A stretch of DNA of 39,154 nucleotides, from positions 13,663 to 52,816 of the forward strand of contig JAFEGM010000002.1 of NCBI GenBank assembly GCA_018240025.1, given 5' to 3'. The stretch comes from Verrucomicrobiota bacterium (GTDB lineage Bacteria; Verrucomicrobiota; Verrucomicrobiia; Chthoniobacterales; SZAS-18). Below, piece by piece: positions 32,706 through 39,154 of the stretch; positions within the stretch are counted from its first letter, which is position 1; every line of letters starts with the position of its first letter. The translations under genes were made by a program, and so were the position numbers. Below the pieces are notes generated by a model. The model had not been told where the DNA came from, ran no database searches, and worked only from the letters and a program-made list of their open reading frames with translations.

Positions 32706-34436
32706 ATGGCGCTTCCGAACCCACTCCCTGACGACCCCAGAAAATGGGACGGCTGGCGGCAGTTCAACTCCGCCAACCTGTATGAGCGGCTGTGCTTCAC
32801 CCTGGAGGAGAACCCGAGTGACACGCAGATCGAGGACGCCTGCCGGCAATTGCTGGTCTGGTGGCAGAAGAAGCTGCCGCTGAAAAACCAGCCGGCCAAT
32901 CCCATCTCACAGCTGGTCTGGACCGGGCTGGACGCCGCGCCCGGCATGTTGACGCAAGCCCGGGCGGAATTGCTCAAGCCGGAGGTGCGGCTGCGGCTCG
33001 ATTCCGAGATCCGGCAGAAGCGCCGGGAAGCCGCGTTGAAGGAGTTCCAGCGCTTTCTCGATTTCGCCCTGACCGACCTCAAGCTGACCCGGGAGTCGGA
33101 GGTCAATCTCCGCAAACTCGGCGCCGAGAAGGGCCTGTCCGGTCAGGACATGGATGCGACCATCAACATGACGTTGATGCGCACGGGCGCGATGCGGGTC
33201 GAGGATCTGCCTCCACCACCACCGCCCCCGCCTCCACCAGCGCCGCCCCCGGTGGAGCCCCAACCCGCCGCGACCAAGGCGGAAACGCGGCGGGTGCGGT
33301 CGAACCGGGTCAATCTCGCGCGCGGTCCCGAGGACGAATTCCGCCGGATGCTCCGGCTCTCGGGATTGGACTCCGACTCGATGACCGACGACCAGCGCGA
33401 CGCGTTCATCAATGTGGCCGAGAACCTCGGCATCGATCCCGGCGTGGCCGAGGACATGGTCGACGAGTATCTCGACGAGATGGAGGCCAAGGCCGCGCCG
33501 CCCCCGCGTCCGGGCGCTCCGGCTCCCGGGGCCAAGCCCGCGCCGTATCAGCCCTATCGCCCTGGCGGGGCGGCCACGCCGGCCCGGCCGAACACTCCGA
33601 CCTCCACGCCCATTCAGCGACCGGGCACGAGCACGTCCACCGGATCCTCGACCGCCCCCACGCCGCTCTTCACTCCGGATGAGGAACGCGCGAAGTATCC
33701 GAACTTCTCCTCGTCCACTCTGCAGCTGCCCTTCGTGCTTGTGCCGAGCGGCTCGTTCATCATGGGCAGCGACGCCCCGGGTTCGCAGGCGAACGAGCAA
33801 CCGCCGGGTCGGGTCAATCTGTCGCGCTACTTCATTTCCCGCACTCTGGTCACCAACGCGCAGTACGAAATCTTCGACCCCTCCCACAAGGCCAAGCGCC
33901 TGCCGCACGCCGGGGACAATCATCCGGTCGTCTATGTTTCCAGCCTGGAGGCGATCAAATTCTGCCAGTGGCTGAGCACGAAGGAGCGCAAGCGCTACCG
34001 GCTGCCAACTGAGGCGGAATGGGAATACGCTGCGCGCGGCAACGACGGGCGGACCTATCCGTGGGGTGAGCAGTTCGGCCGCGGCGATCTGGCCAATTTT
34101 GCCGATGCCAACACCAACTTCCCTTGGAGTGACAAGACGGTGAACGACGGCCATGCGGAGACCTCGCCGGTGGGCGCGTTTCCGCGCGGCGCCAGTCCGT
34201 TCGGCGTGGAGGACCTGGCCGGGAACGTGTGGGAATGGTGCGGCGACTTCTTCGAGCCCTACAAGGGCACGGAACGCAGCAATCCCACCGGACCCAAGGC
34301 GGGCGCTCAGCGGGTCCTGCGCGGCGGGAGCTGGAAATCGCGCTTCAATTCGCTGCGCGCCGCCGGCCGCAACTTCAACCAGCCGGCCTTCGCGGCCAAC
34401 GACGTGGGTTTCCGGCTCGTCTGCGAGGCGGAGTGA
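32706..34436 (+). CDS. J-like domain, helical repeats and SUMF1 (formylglycine-enzyme-like) domain protein
   Basis: A 576-residue multidomain protein. Residues 1-105 resemble a J-domain (NLYERLCFTLEENPSDTQIE, ACRQLLVWWQKK, ARAELLKPEVRLRLDSEIRQ), but no HPD tripeptide is present. Two similar helical units follow (DLKLTRESEVNLRKLGAEKG and SDSMTDDQRDAFINVAENLG), separated by a run of prolines (168-190) and followed by a Pro/Thr-rich linker. Residues 335-576 are a SUMF1/FGE domain: LVPSGSFIMGSDAPGSQANE, YRLPTEAEWEYAARG, GVEDLAGNVWEWCGDFF, RVLRGGSWKSRFNS, DVGFRLVCEAE. The two active-site cysteines of true formylglycine-generating enzymes, normally just after RGGS, are absent, so this domain probably binds rather than oxidises. 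It starts six bases after the Hsp70. Confidence 0.82.
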   Translation: MALPNPLPDDPRKWDGWRQFNSANLYERLCFTLEENPSDTQIEDACRQLLVWWQKKLPLKNQPANPISQLVWTGLDAAPGMLTQARAELLKPEVRLRLDSEIRQKRREAALKEFQRFLDFALTDLKLTRESEVNLRKLGAEKGLSGQDMDATINMTLMRTGAMRVEDLPPPPPPPPPPAPPPVEPQPAATKAETRRVRSNRVNLARGPEDEFRRMLRLSGLDSDSMTDDQRDAFINVAENLGIDPGVAEDMVDEYLDEMEAKAAPPPRPGAPAPGAKPAPYQPYRPGGAATPARPNTPTSTPIQRPGTSTSTGSSTAPTPLFTPDEERAKYPNFSSSTLQLPFVLVPSGSFIMGSDAPGSQANEQPPGRVNLSRYFISRTLVTNAQYEIFDPSHKAKRLPHAGDNHPVVYVSSLEAIKFCQWLSTKERKRYRLPTEAEWEYAARGNDGRTYPWGEQFGRGDLANFADANTNFPWSDKTVNDGHAETSPVGAFPRGASPFGVEDLAGNVWEWCGDFFEPYKGTERSNPTGPKAGAQRVLRGGSWKSRFNSLRAAGRNFNQPAFAANDVGFRLVCEAE

Positions 34437-34600
34437 CGCCATCCGGCGCGATCCAGATCCAGGGATGAAGGGAACGACGGAGCGGCCGGCAAGAGGGCGG
34501 AAGCCGCGGTTCGCGGTTGCCCGCCACACGCACCCGCCGCAGCCGCCTCGAAGGAACTGAACCGACCGACGCGCCCCCGCCGCCGTCGTCCGCCGCCGCC

Positions 34601-35518
34601 ATGCTTTTCGAGATCGTCCACGAAACCGCCTATCAGAACGCTGCGCCGGCGTCGGAGGCGTATCTGGAATTGCGGCTGCATCCGCCCGACACGCCGCATC
34701 AGACCGTGCTGCAGCGACGACTGCACCTGGACCCGTCCGCGCCCACCTCGGCCTTCGAGGATTACTTCGGCAACCGGGCCGAGTTCTTCTCGCTGCCCTC
34801 CAGGCATCAGTCGCTGCTCATCCGCAACGAACTGCTCGTGCGCACGCATCCGCAGCCGCCGCCAGCCGAGGCGCTGGGAGTGTCGGTGCAGGAGGCGCGG
34901 CAGATCTTCGCCTCCGCCGGCGACTTGGTCTTCGACTACCTCCAGCCGACCGAGCTGATCCCGCAGAGTCGCGAGGCCCACCAATGGGCCCGGCGCCACC
35001 TGCCTGCGCGGCTCGAACTCGGCCCGGGCCTGCTGGCGCTCAATCACGCGGTCTTCGCGGCCTTCCGCTATGAGTCGGGCGCGACCGACACCTCGACGCC
35101 CCTGGAGACGCTCTGGACCCAGCGGCGCGGGGTCTGCCAGGACTTCAGCCACATCCTGCTCAGCGTGCTGCGCTCCGCCGGACTGCCGGCGCGCTACGTC
35201 TGCGGCTACATCGAGACCGATCCCCCGCCCGCCCGGTCCGGCACGCCGCGTCGCCGGCTGATCGGATCGGTCGCGACGCACGCCTGGGTCGAGGTCCTGC
35301 TGCCGGGCCTGCATTGGTACGCGCTCGATCCCACCAACGACAAGCCCTGCGACGAGCGGCATGTGGCCATGTCGATCGGGCGCGATTTCCGCGATGCCTC
35401 GCCGGTCCGCGGCACGTTCAAGGGCAGCAGCGGCCAGCGCCTCAAGGTCCGCGTGCAGATGCGGCGTCGCTCCGAACGCGCCGGCACGCCGTTGGCGGCC
35501 GTAACCACTCCGTCATGA
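34601..35518 (+). CDS. Transglutaminase-like cysteine peptidase family protein
   Basis: A 305-residue protein. The N-terminal beta-domain (LFEIVHETAYQNAAPASEAY) is the bacterial transglutaminase N-terminal region. The catalytic triad is visible as Cys in QRRGVCQDFSHILL, His in SVATHAWVEVLLPG and Asp in HWYALDPTNDKPC. There is no signal peptide. The family is related to proteases or amide-forming enzymes, and such cytosolic members often occur in clusters with DUF2126, circularly permuted ATP-grasp and alpha-E proteins in peptide or amide ligation systems. The stop overlaps the next ATG by the sequence ATGA, so it is translationally coupled to the second transglutaminase. Confidence 0.92.
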   Translation: MLFEIVHETAYQNAAPASEAYLELRLHPPDTPHQTVLQRRLHLDPSAPTSAFEDYFGNRAEFFSLPSRHQSLLIRNELLVRTHPQPPPAEALGVSVQEARQIFASAGDLVFDYLQPTELIPQSREAHQWARRHLPARLELGPGLLALNHAVFAAFRYESGATDTSTPLETLWTQRRGVCQDFSHILLSVLRSAGLPARYVCGYIETDPPPARSGTPRRRLIGSVATHAWVEVLLPGLHWYALDPTNDKPCDERHVAMSIGRDFRDASPVRGTFKGSSGQRLKVRVQMRRRSERAGTPLAAVTTPS

Positions 35519-36387
35519 GCCTTCGCGTCCGTCTCCGTTATTCCGCGCAGTACGCCTACGAGCGGCCGGTCAGCTTCTCGCCGCACCTGCTGCGCCTCTT
35601 TCCGCGTTCCGAGCCCGGCCGCTCCGTGCGCGCGCTCGATTTCCAGATTTCCCCGCGCGCCGAGGTGCAGTTCCGGCGCGATGCCCTCGACAACAACGTG
35701 GCCCGCGCCTTTCTGCCCGACCACGCCTCGCTCCTGCAAATCTCGCTGCAGGCCGAGTTGGAGCTGCGCGAGACCAATGCCTTCAATTTCCTGGTCGATC
35801 CGTCCGCCGTCGAGTGGCCTTTCCGCTACAGCCCCGCCCAGGCGCTGCGCCTGGCCCCGTGGCTCGCGCCGCTCGCCGCGGAAGAAACCGCGCCGCCGCT
35901 GCCGTTCTTGCCCGAGCCTTCGCGGGCCGGCACGGTGGAGCTGCTGGTCGGCCTGACTTCCGCGCTGCACCGCGAGATCCGCTACGTCGCGCGGCCCCAC
36001 GGCGCCGCCCTGACGCCTCGCCAGACCCTCGCGCAGGGGGCTGGTGCCTGCCGCGACACCGCCCGACTCCTCCGCGCCACGCTCCACGGGCTCGGCTTCG
36101 CCACGCGTCTGGTCAGCGGCTACCTCTGGGAGCCGCCCGCCGAGGTCGCCCCCGACCAACGCCGTGCCGAGGGCGCCTTCCACGCCTGGACCGAAGCCTT
36201 CGTCCCCGGAGCCGGCTGGATCGCCCTGGACGGCACCAACGGTGTCTTCTGCGACCACCACTTCATCCCCTGCGCCGTCGGCCTCGACGCGGACGACATC
36301 ACCCCCGTCCTCGGCAGCTACTACGCCGACACCCCCGTCAATTCGACCATGCAATCCCTCCTGCACATCGACCCCCTCACCACCTGA
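35515..36387 (+). CDS. Second transglutaminase-like protein
   Basis: A 290-residue protein. The N-terminal domain begins LRVRLRYSAQYAYERPVSFS, and the catalytic region has Cys in QGAGACRDTARLLRATLHGL, His in GAFHAWTEAFVPG, and Asp in WIALDGTNGVFC. The ending HHFIPCAVGLDADDITPVLG is typical of the transglutaminase module that, in many bacteria, is the N-terminal half of the large DUF2126 protein. Here it is a separate gene, 116 bases before DUF2126. It shares an ATGA overlap with the first transglutaminase. The substrate is unknown. Confidence 0.92.
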   Translation: MSLRVRLRYSAQYAYERPVSFSPHLLRLFPRSEPGRSVRALDFQISPRAEVQFRRDALDNNVARAFLPDHASLLQISLQAELELRETNAFNFLVDPSAVEWPFRYSPAQALRLAPWLAPLAAEETAPPLPFLPEPSRAGTVELLVGLTSALHREIRYVARPHGAALTPRQTLAQGAGACRDTARLLRATLHGLGFATRLVSGYLWEPPAEVAPDQRRAEGAFHAWTEAFVPGAGWIALDGTNGVFCDHHFIPCAVGLDADDITPVLGSYYADTPVNSTMQSLLHIDPLTT

Positions 36388-36464
36388 GCGGTGAGGCTTT
36401 CGAAAGGTCACCCCTATCCAACTTCGCGCCTTCGCCTCCTTCGCACCTTCGCGCGATCCTCAGA

Positions 36465-36503
36465 CCTTCCTCCTTCTTCCTTCCTCCTTCTTCCTTCTCT
36501 CCC
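36465..36503 (+). repeat. Heptanucleotide pyrimidine repeat forming the leader of the DUF2126 gene
   Basis: Five 7-mers run head to tail: CCTTCCT, CCTTCTT, CCTTCCT, CCTTCTT, CCTTCTC (36465-36499). TCCC and then the ATG at 36504 follow. All 39 bases are pyrimidines, so there is no ribosome-binding site of the usual type. Looser CCTTCGC repeats precede it from about 36423. Confidence 0.85.
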
Positions 36504-38498
36504 ATGCTCCCCCTCGCCGATGAAGTCGAACGCCGCCTCCGCGCCCGGGGGCTTGCGCTGACCATGGGCGGAGAGCCGACCTACGTGCCGGAAGACCCGA
36601 GCGGAGCCGAATGGAACATCACGGCCGTCGGCCCGACCAAGCTGCGCTGCGCCTACGCCTTGGCGCGCCACCTCATCAGCCACCGCCTGCCGCATGCCTT
36701 CACGCTCTTTTCCCCGGGCAAGCTCTACCCGGGCGAGACGAACCCGCGCTGGGTCGTCAACCTGCTCTGGAGGCGCGACGGCGCGTCCATCGCCCCGCTC
36801 TTCGCCCGGGAGAAATCGCGCGCTCCCAGCGCGGCCAGCGTCCGCACGCTCGCGGCGCGACTGAGCGAGCGGCTCGGTCTCGAGCCTGGCGCCTGTCTGC
36901 GCGCGCGCGACCCGTTCGATCCCCGCCGGCCCGTGGCCGTGCTGCCGCTCGACCACGATGCGGAAGCCGGGCATTGGCGCACCGACCGCTGGCTGCTGCA
37001 CGGCCGGTCGATCAACCGTCTTTCCCTCACCACCGCGGAAGGTCCCGCGGGTCTGCGCCTGCCGCTGGGCGAGCTGCAGCCGCAAGCTCTGCGGCGCGCC
37101 CTCGTGCTCGAAGTCCGGGGCGGCACCCTGCGCGCCTTTCTGCCGCCCCTGCTGGTCGAGCCGTTCGCCGAACTGGCGCGCCTGCTCAGCGAGGAGGCGC
37201 TGGCGCTCGGGCTGGCGCGCGAGTCCCGCTTTTTTCTCGAGGGCTATGTCCCCATCGACGCCTCCTCTGACTGGGAGCGGCTCGGGCTCGCGGCGGATCC
37301 AGGCGTGTTGGAGGTCAACCTGCCGCCGTGCCCGACCTGGCACGATTACGACCGCTGGCTGCAATGGCTGGAGGAAGGCGCCCACGGCTCCGGCCTGCGC
37401 TCGTGGAAAGCCGACTCCGCGCGCGGCCTGCCCGGCGGGACGGGCGGAGGCAATCACCTGCTCTTCGGCGGCCCGTCGCCGGCGGAGAATCCGTTCTTCG
37501 CGCGGCCGGCCTGGGTGGCGTCGATCCTCCGGCTCTGGCAGGCGCATCCTTGCCTGGCATATCTGTTCACCGGCAGCTATGTCGGGCCATCGTCGCAGGC
37601 GCCCCGACCGGATGAGTCGGGCCGCGATCTTTACGATCTCGAGCTCGCCTACGCGCATCTGGCCGGGCTCCCAGCGGGCGACCACCGCCTCCGCATCGGC
37701 GAGACCCTGCGGCATCTGCACACCGATACCTCGGGCAACACGCATCGCAGCGAGGCCAGCTTCGACAAATTCTGGGACGCGAGCAGCAACGTCAGCCTCG
37801 GCCTGATCGAGTTCCGCGCCATCGAATCGCTCCCGCACGCGAGCTGGATGAGCGCCGTGGCTCTGCTCTGGCGCGCGCTGCTGCTGCTGGCGCTCGAGCA
37901 GCCCTCGCCACCCGCACTGCGGCGGCACGGCCAAGCGCTGCACGATGCGTTCTTTCTCCCCAGCGTTCTCTGGCACGATCTCGAGCAGCTCCTCGCCCGG
38001 CTCGACGCCGCCGGCCTGCCGACGGTCGAGCTGCGCCCGCCGCTGCGCGCGATCTGGGAGTGGCGTTTTCCCGTGCTCCTCGACCACGCCGGCCTGACCG
38101 TTCGTCGCGCCTGCGAGGGCTGGCCGCTCTTGAGCGAGGTCCCGGCCGAGGGCGGAAACACCAGCCGGTTCGTCGACACGTCGATGGACCGCCTCGAGTT
38201 CCGCCTCGCCCCGGGCACCCCGCGCAGCGGGCTCTCGGTCAACGGCCGCGAACTCGCCTGGCTCCCGCTGCCCGATGGCAGCTTCGGAGCCGGCCTGCGT
38301 TATCGCCGCACCGCCTGGTATCCCTCGCTCCATCCCGGCATCGCGCCGCAGCTTCCGCTGTTGGTGGCTTTCGTCGGCCGCCTGTTCGCCCTGACCGCTG
38401 ACGATCCGCATCTGCAGGCGACCGAACTGCGCCCCGAGCCGGGACCACCCTGCCGGCGCGCCGACGCGGGATTGCTGACCTACGATCTGCGCCTCTGA
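36504..38498 (+). CDS. DUF2126 family protein (transglutaminase-cluster large protein, split form)
   Basis: A 664-residue cytosolic protein. DUF2126 landmarks run throughout: ALTMGGEPTYVPEDPSGAEW near the N-terminus, LFSPGKLYPGETNPRW, VEVNLPPCPTWHDYDRW-like LEVNLPPCPTWHDYDRWLQW, GGGNHLLFGGPSPAENPFFA, HPCLAYLFTGSYVGPSSQAP, LYDLELAYAHL, and NTHRSEASFDKFWD. In many bacteria this domain is the C-terminal part of a protein of about 1100 residues whose N-terminal part is a transglutaminase; here that part is a separate upstream gene. The domain is related to glutamine-synthetase/ATP-grasp-like ligase folds, so a ligase role with the transglutaminases is inferred. The start is at 36504, directly after a pyrimidine heptamer array. 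Confidence 0.92.
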   Translation: MLPLADEVERRLRARGLALTMGGEPTYVPEDPSGAEWNITAVGPTKLRCAYALARHLISHRLPHAFTLFSPGKLYPGETNPRWVVNLLWRRDGASIAPLFAREKSRAPSAASVRTLAARLSERLGLEPGACLRARDPFDPRRPVAVLPLDHDAEAGHWRTDRWLLHGRSINRLSLTTAEGPAGLRLPLGELQPQALRRALVLEVRGGTLRAFLPPLLVEPFAELARLLSEEALALGLARESRFFLEGYVPIDASSDWERLGLAADPGVLEVNLPPCPTWHDYDRWLQWLEEGAHGSGLRSWKADSARGLPGGTGGGNHLLFGGPSPAENPFFARPAWVASILRLWQAHPCLAYLFTGSYVGPSSQAPRPDESGRDLYDLELAYAHLAGLPAGDHRLRIGETLRHLHTDTSGNTHRSEASFDKFWDASSNVSLGLIEFRAIESLPHASWMSAVALLWRALLLLALEQPSPPALRRHGQALHDAFFLPSVLWHDLEQLLARLDAAGLPTVELRPPLRAIWEWRFPVLLDHAGLTVRRACEGWPLLSEVPAEGGNTSRFVDTSMDRLEFRLAPGTPRSGLSVNGRELAWLPLPDGSFGAGLRYRRTAWYPSLHPGIAPQLPLLVAFVGRLFALTADDPHLQATELRPEPGPPCRRADAGLLTYDLRL

Positions 38499-38504
38499 GT
38501 TCCG

Positions 38505-38915
38505 ATGGCCGAAGACTACCTCATGGTCCTGATCCGGCGCGCCGCCCAGGTGGTGGCGGACGTCCTCCGCGGGCGCCAGGACGAGAGCCCCGAGATCCTG
38601 CGCCAGAATCTGGCCGACGATTTCCGCCTCGTCTGCGGCGTCGATCTCGCCCTCCTGCTGCGCCGCACGCCGGAGGAGTTGGTCGATCTGCTCGCCGTCG
38701 GCGGCGACGCCCTCTTCGCCGAACGCGCCCTCATCCTCGCCGCCGTCCTCACCCGTCTCGCCGGCGTACAGGAGGGGCAGTCCGCCGTTCTTTCGGTACT
38801 CCAGGGTCAAGCGCTGCTCGACGGCCTGCGCGCCCGCTTCGGCGACGACCCCGCCCTGGAGGAGACGATCACCGCCATCGAAGCCTCGCTGAGGCCTCGC
38901 CAAGGCTCGGCATAG
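38505..38915 (+). CDS. Small helical protein, possibly DUF6483-like
   Basis: A 136-residue protein that starts six bases after the DUF2126 stop and so probably belongs to its operon. It begins MAEDYLMVLIRRAAQVVADV, a pattern similar to the N-terminus of DUF6483 proteins, and continues with amphipathic helices (ILAAVLTRLAGVQEGQSAVL, ALEETITAIEASLRPR). No membrane segment or catalytic motif is present. The last 11 codons overlap the left flank of an inverted heptamer array, and the stop TAG lies inside the first heptamer, so the C-terminus may have been set by that repeat. Function is unknown. Confidence 0.6.
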   Translation: MAEDYLMVLIRRAAQVVADVLRGRQDESPEILRQNLADDFRLVCGVDLALLLRRTPEELVDLLAVGGDALFAERALILAAVLTRLAGVQEGQSAVLSVLQGQALLDGLRARFGDDPALEETITAIEASLRPRQGSA

Positions 38916-39028
38916 GCGATAGGCCATAGGCGATAGTCGATAGACGCGAAGAAGTCGGGCCCACGCTTGTGAGCCTGCTATGGCCTATCGCCTATCGCGT
39001 ATTGGCTATGCCGAGCCTCAGCGAGGCT
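38882..39028. repeat. Inverted pair of heptanucleotide repeat arrays with duplicated flanks
   Basis: Five 7-mers (ATAGGCG, ATAGGCC, ATAGGCG, ATAGTCG, ATAGACG) occupy 38912-38946. Five inverted 7-mers (CTATGGC, CTATCGC, CTATCGC, GTATTGG, CTATGCC) occupy 38978-39012. The flank AGCCTCGCTGAGGC (38882-38895) is repeated in inverted form near 39013-39028 (GAGCCTCAGCGAGGCT). About 31 bases separate the arms. A large imperfect hairpin is possible on either strand. Confidence 0.85.
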
Positions 39029-39080
39029 AAATCCCCTTGCCGCCCGGCGCTTTCGCGCGGACAAATCGGCCCCCGTCCGC

Positions 39081-39154
39081 ATGGAATTCCTCCAGCAAGT
39101 CATCAACGGCCTTTCCCTCGGCGCCTTCTACGCGCTGATCGCGCTGGGCTACAC
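39081..39154 (+). CDS. livH: Branched-chain amino acid ABC transporter permease LivH (partial, 5' end only)
   Basis: Only 24 full codons fall inside the window. They read MEFLQQVINGLSLGAFYALI and then ALGY, which matches the N-terminus of LivH-type permeases (FLQQLINGLSLGAIYALIALGYT) almost exactly. LivH is one of two integral membrane subunits of the high-affinity importer for leucine, isoleucine and valine or related amino acids and amides; related systems import urea. The ATG at 39081 follows the repeat array by 52 bases. The rest of the gene and the expected livM, livG, livF and binding protein would be beyond the window. Confidence 0.85.
   Translation, partial: MEFLQQVINGLSLGAFYALIALGY

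Noticed and set aside
34300..34436. Diversity-generating retroelement variable region at the end of the SUMF1 domain
   Set aside because: There is no reverse transcriptase or template repeat in the window, and the segment shows no excess of adenine-ending AAY codons beyond a few.

Overview
The window is a gene-dense stretch of G+C-rich bacterial DNA with no phage, transposon, rRNA or CRISPR signature. LpxI, a lipobox, two type II secretion pseudopilins and an S46 peptidase imply a Gram-negative cell. Together with the sequence style, including a NadD-like/NadK fusion, GspG-like pseudopilins beside an exported protein, and a Tat-exported epimerase, this suggests Verrucomicrobiota, perhaps Opitutaceae. 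That placement is an inference. Almost no gene has a recognisable Shine-Dalgarno sequence; leaders are mostly pyrimidine-rich.

Layout. 1-8068, minus strand: S46 dipeptidyl-peptidase, GNAT acetyltransferase, glycosyltransferase-like protein, ABC-2 type ATPase, NadB, DinB-like protein, and an NtrC-type activator cut by the window edge. 8268-10217, plus strand: GNAT, LolD-like ATPase, exported protein. 10328-12111: plant-PYD1-like dihydropyrimidine dehydrogenase facing an exported protein. 12313-15148, minus strand: QueG, a small membrane protein, tRNA-Arg(CCU), and a Tat-exported epimerase. 15219-18618: an orphan NarL-type regulator facing a minus-strand cluster of two GspG-like pseudopilins, an exported protein, a small membrane protein and a frameshifted lipoprotein. 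18691-21872, minus strand: PheA and an acyl-CoA oxidase-like enzyme.

22019-24197, plus strand: a protein joining a NadD-like domain to NAD kinase, then a coiled-coil/zinc-ribbon protein. 24261-28687, minus strand: a small membrane protein, a Lys/Ala-rich exported peptide, a MauE-thioredoxin fusion, LpxI, and a two-gene unit of likely cell-wall hydrolases.

29082-39154, plus strand: a Gfo/Idh oxidoreductase, then a compact chaperone-like locus (divergent GrpE, lidless Hsp70, and a J-like protein with a SUMF1 domain lacking the catalytic cysteines). This is the best candidate for an undescribed system. It is followed by a transglutaminase/transglutaminase/DUF2126 cluster, a small protein, and the start of livH.

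Three intergenic sites carry arrays of degenerate 7-bp repeats. Two are arranged as inverted arms, and the third forms the leader of the DUF2126 gene. The word differs at each site, but the period is the same.
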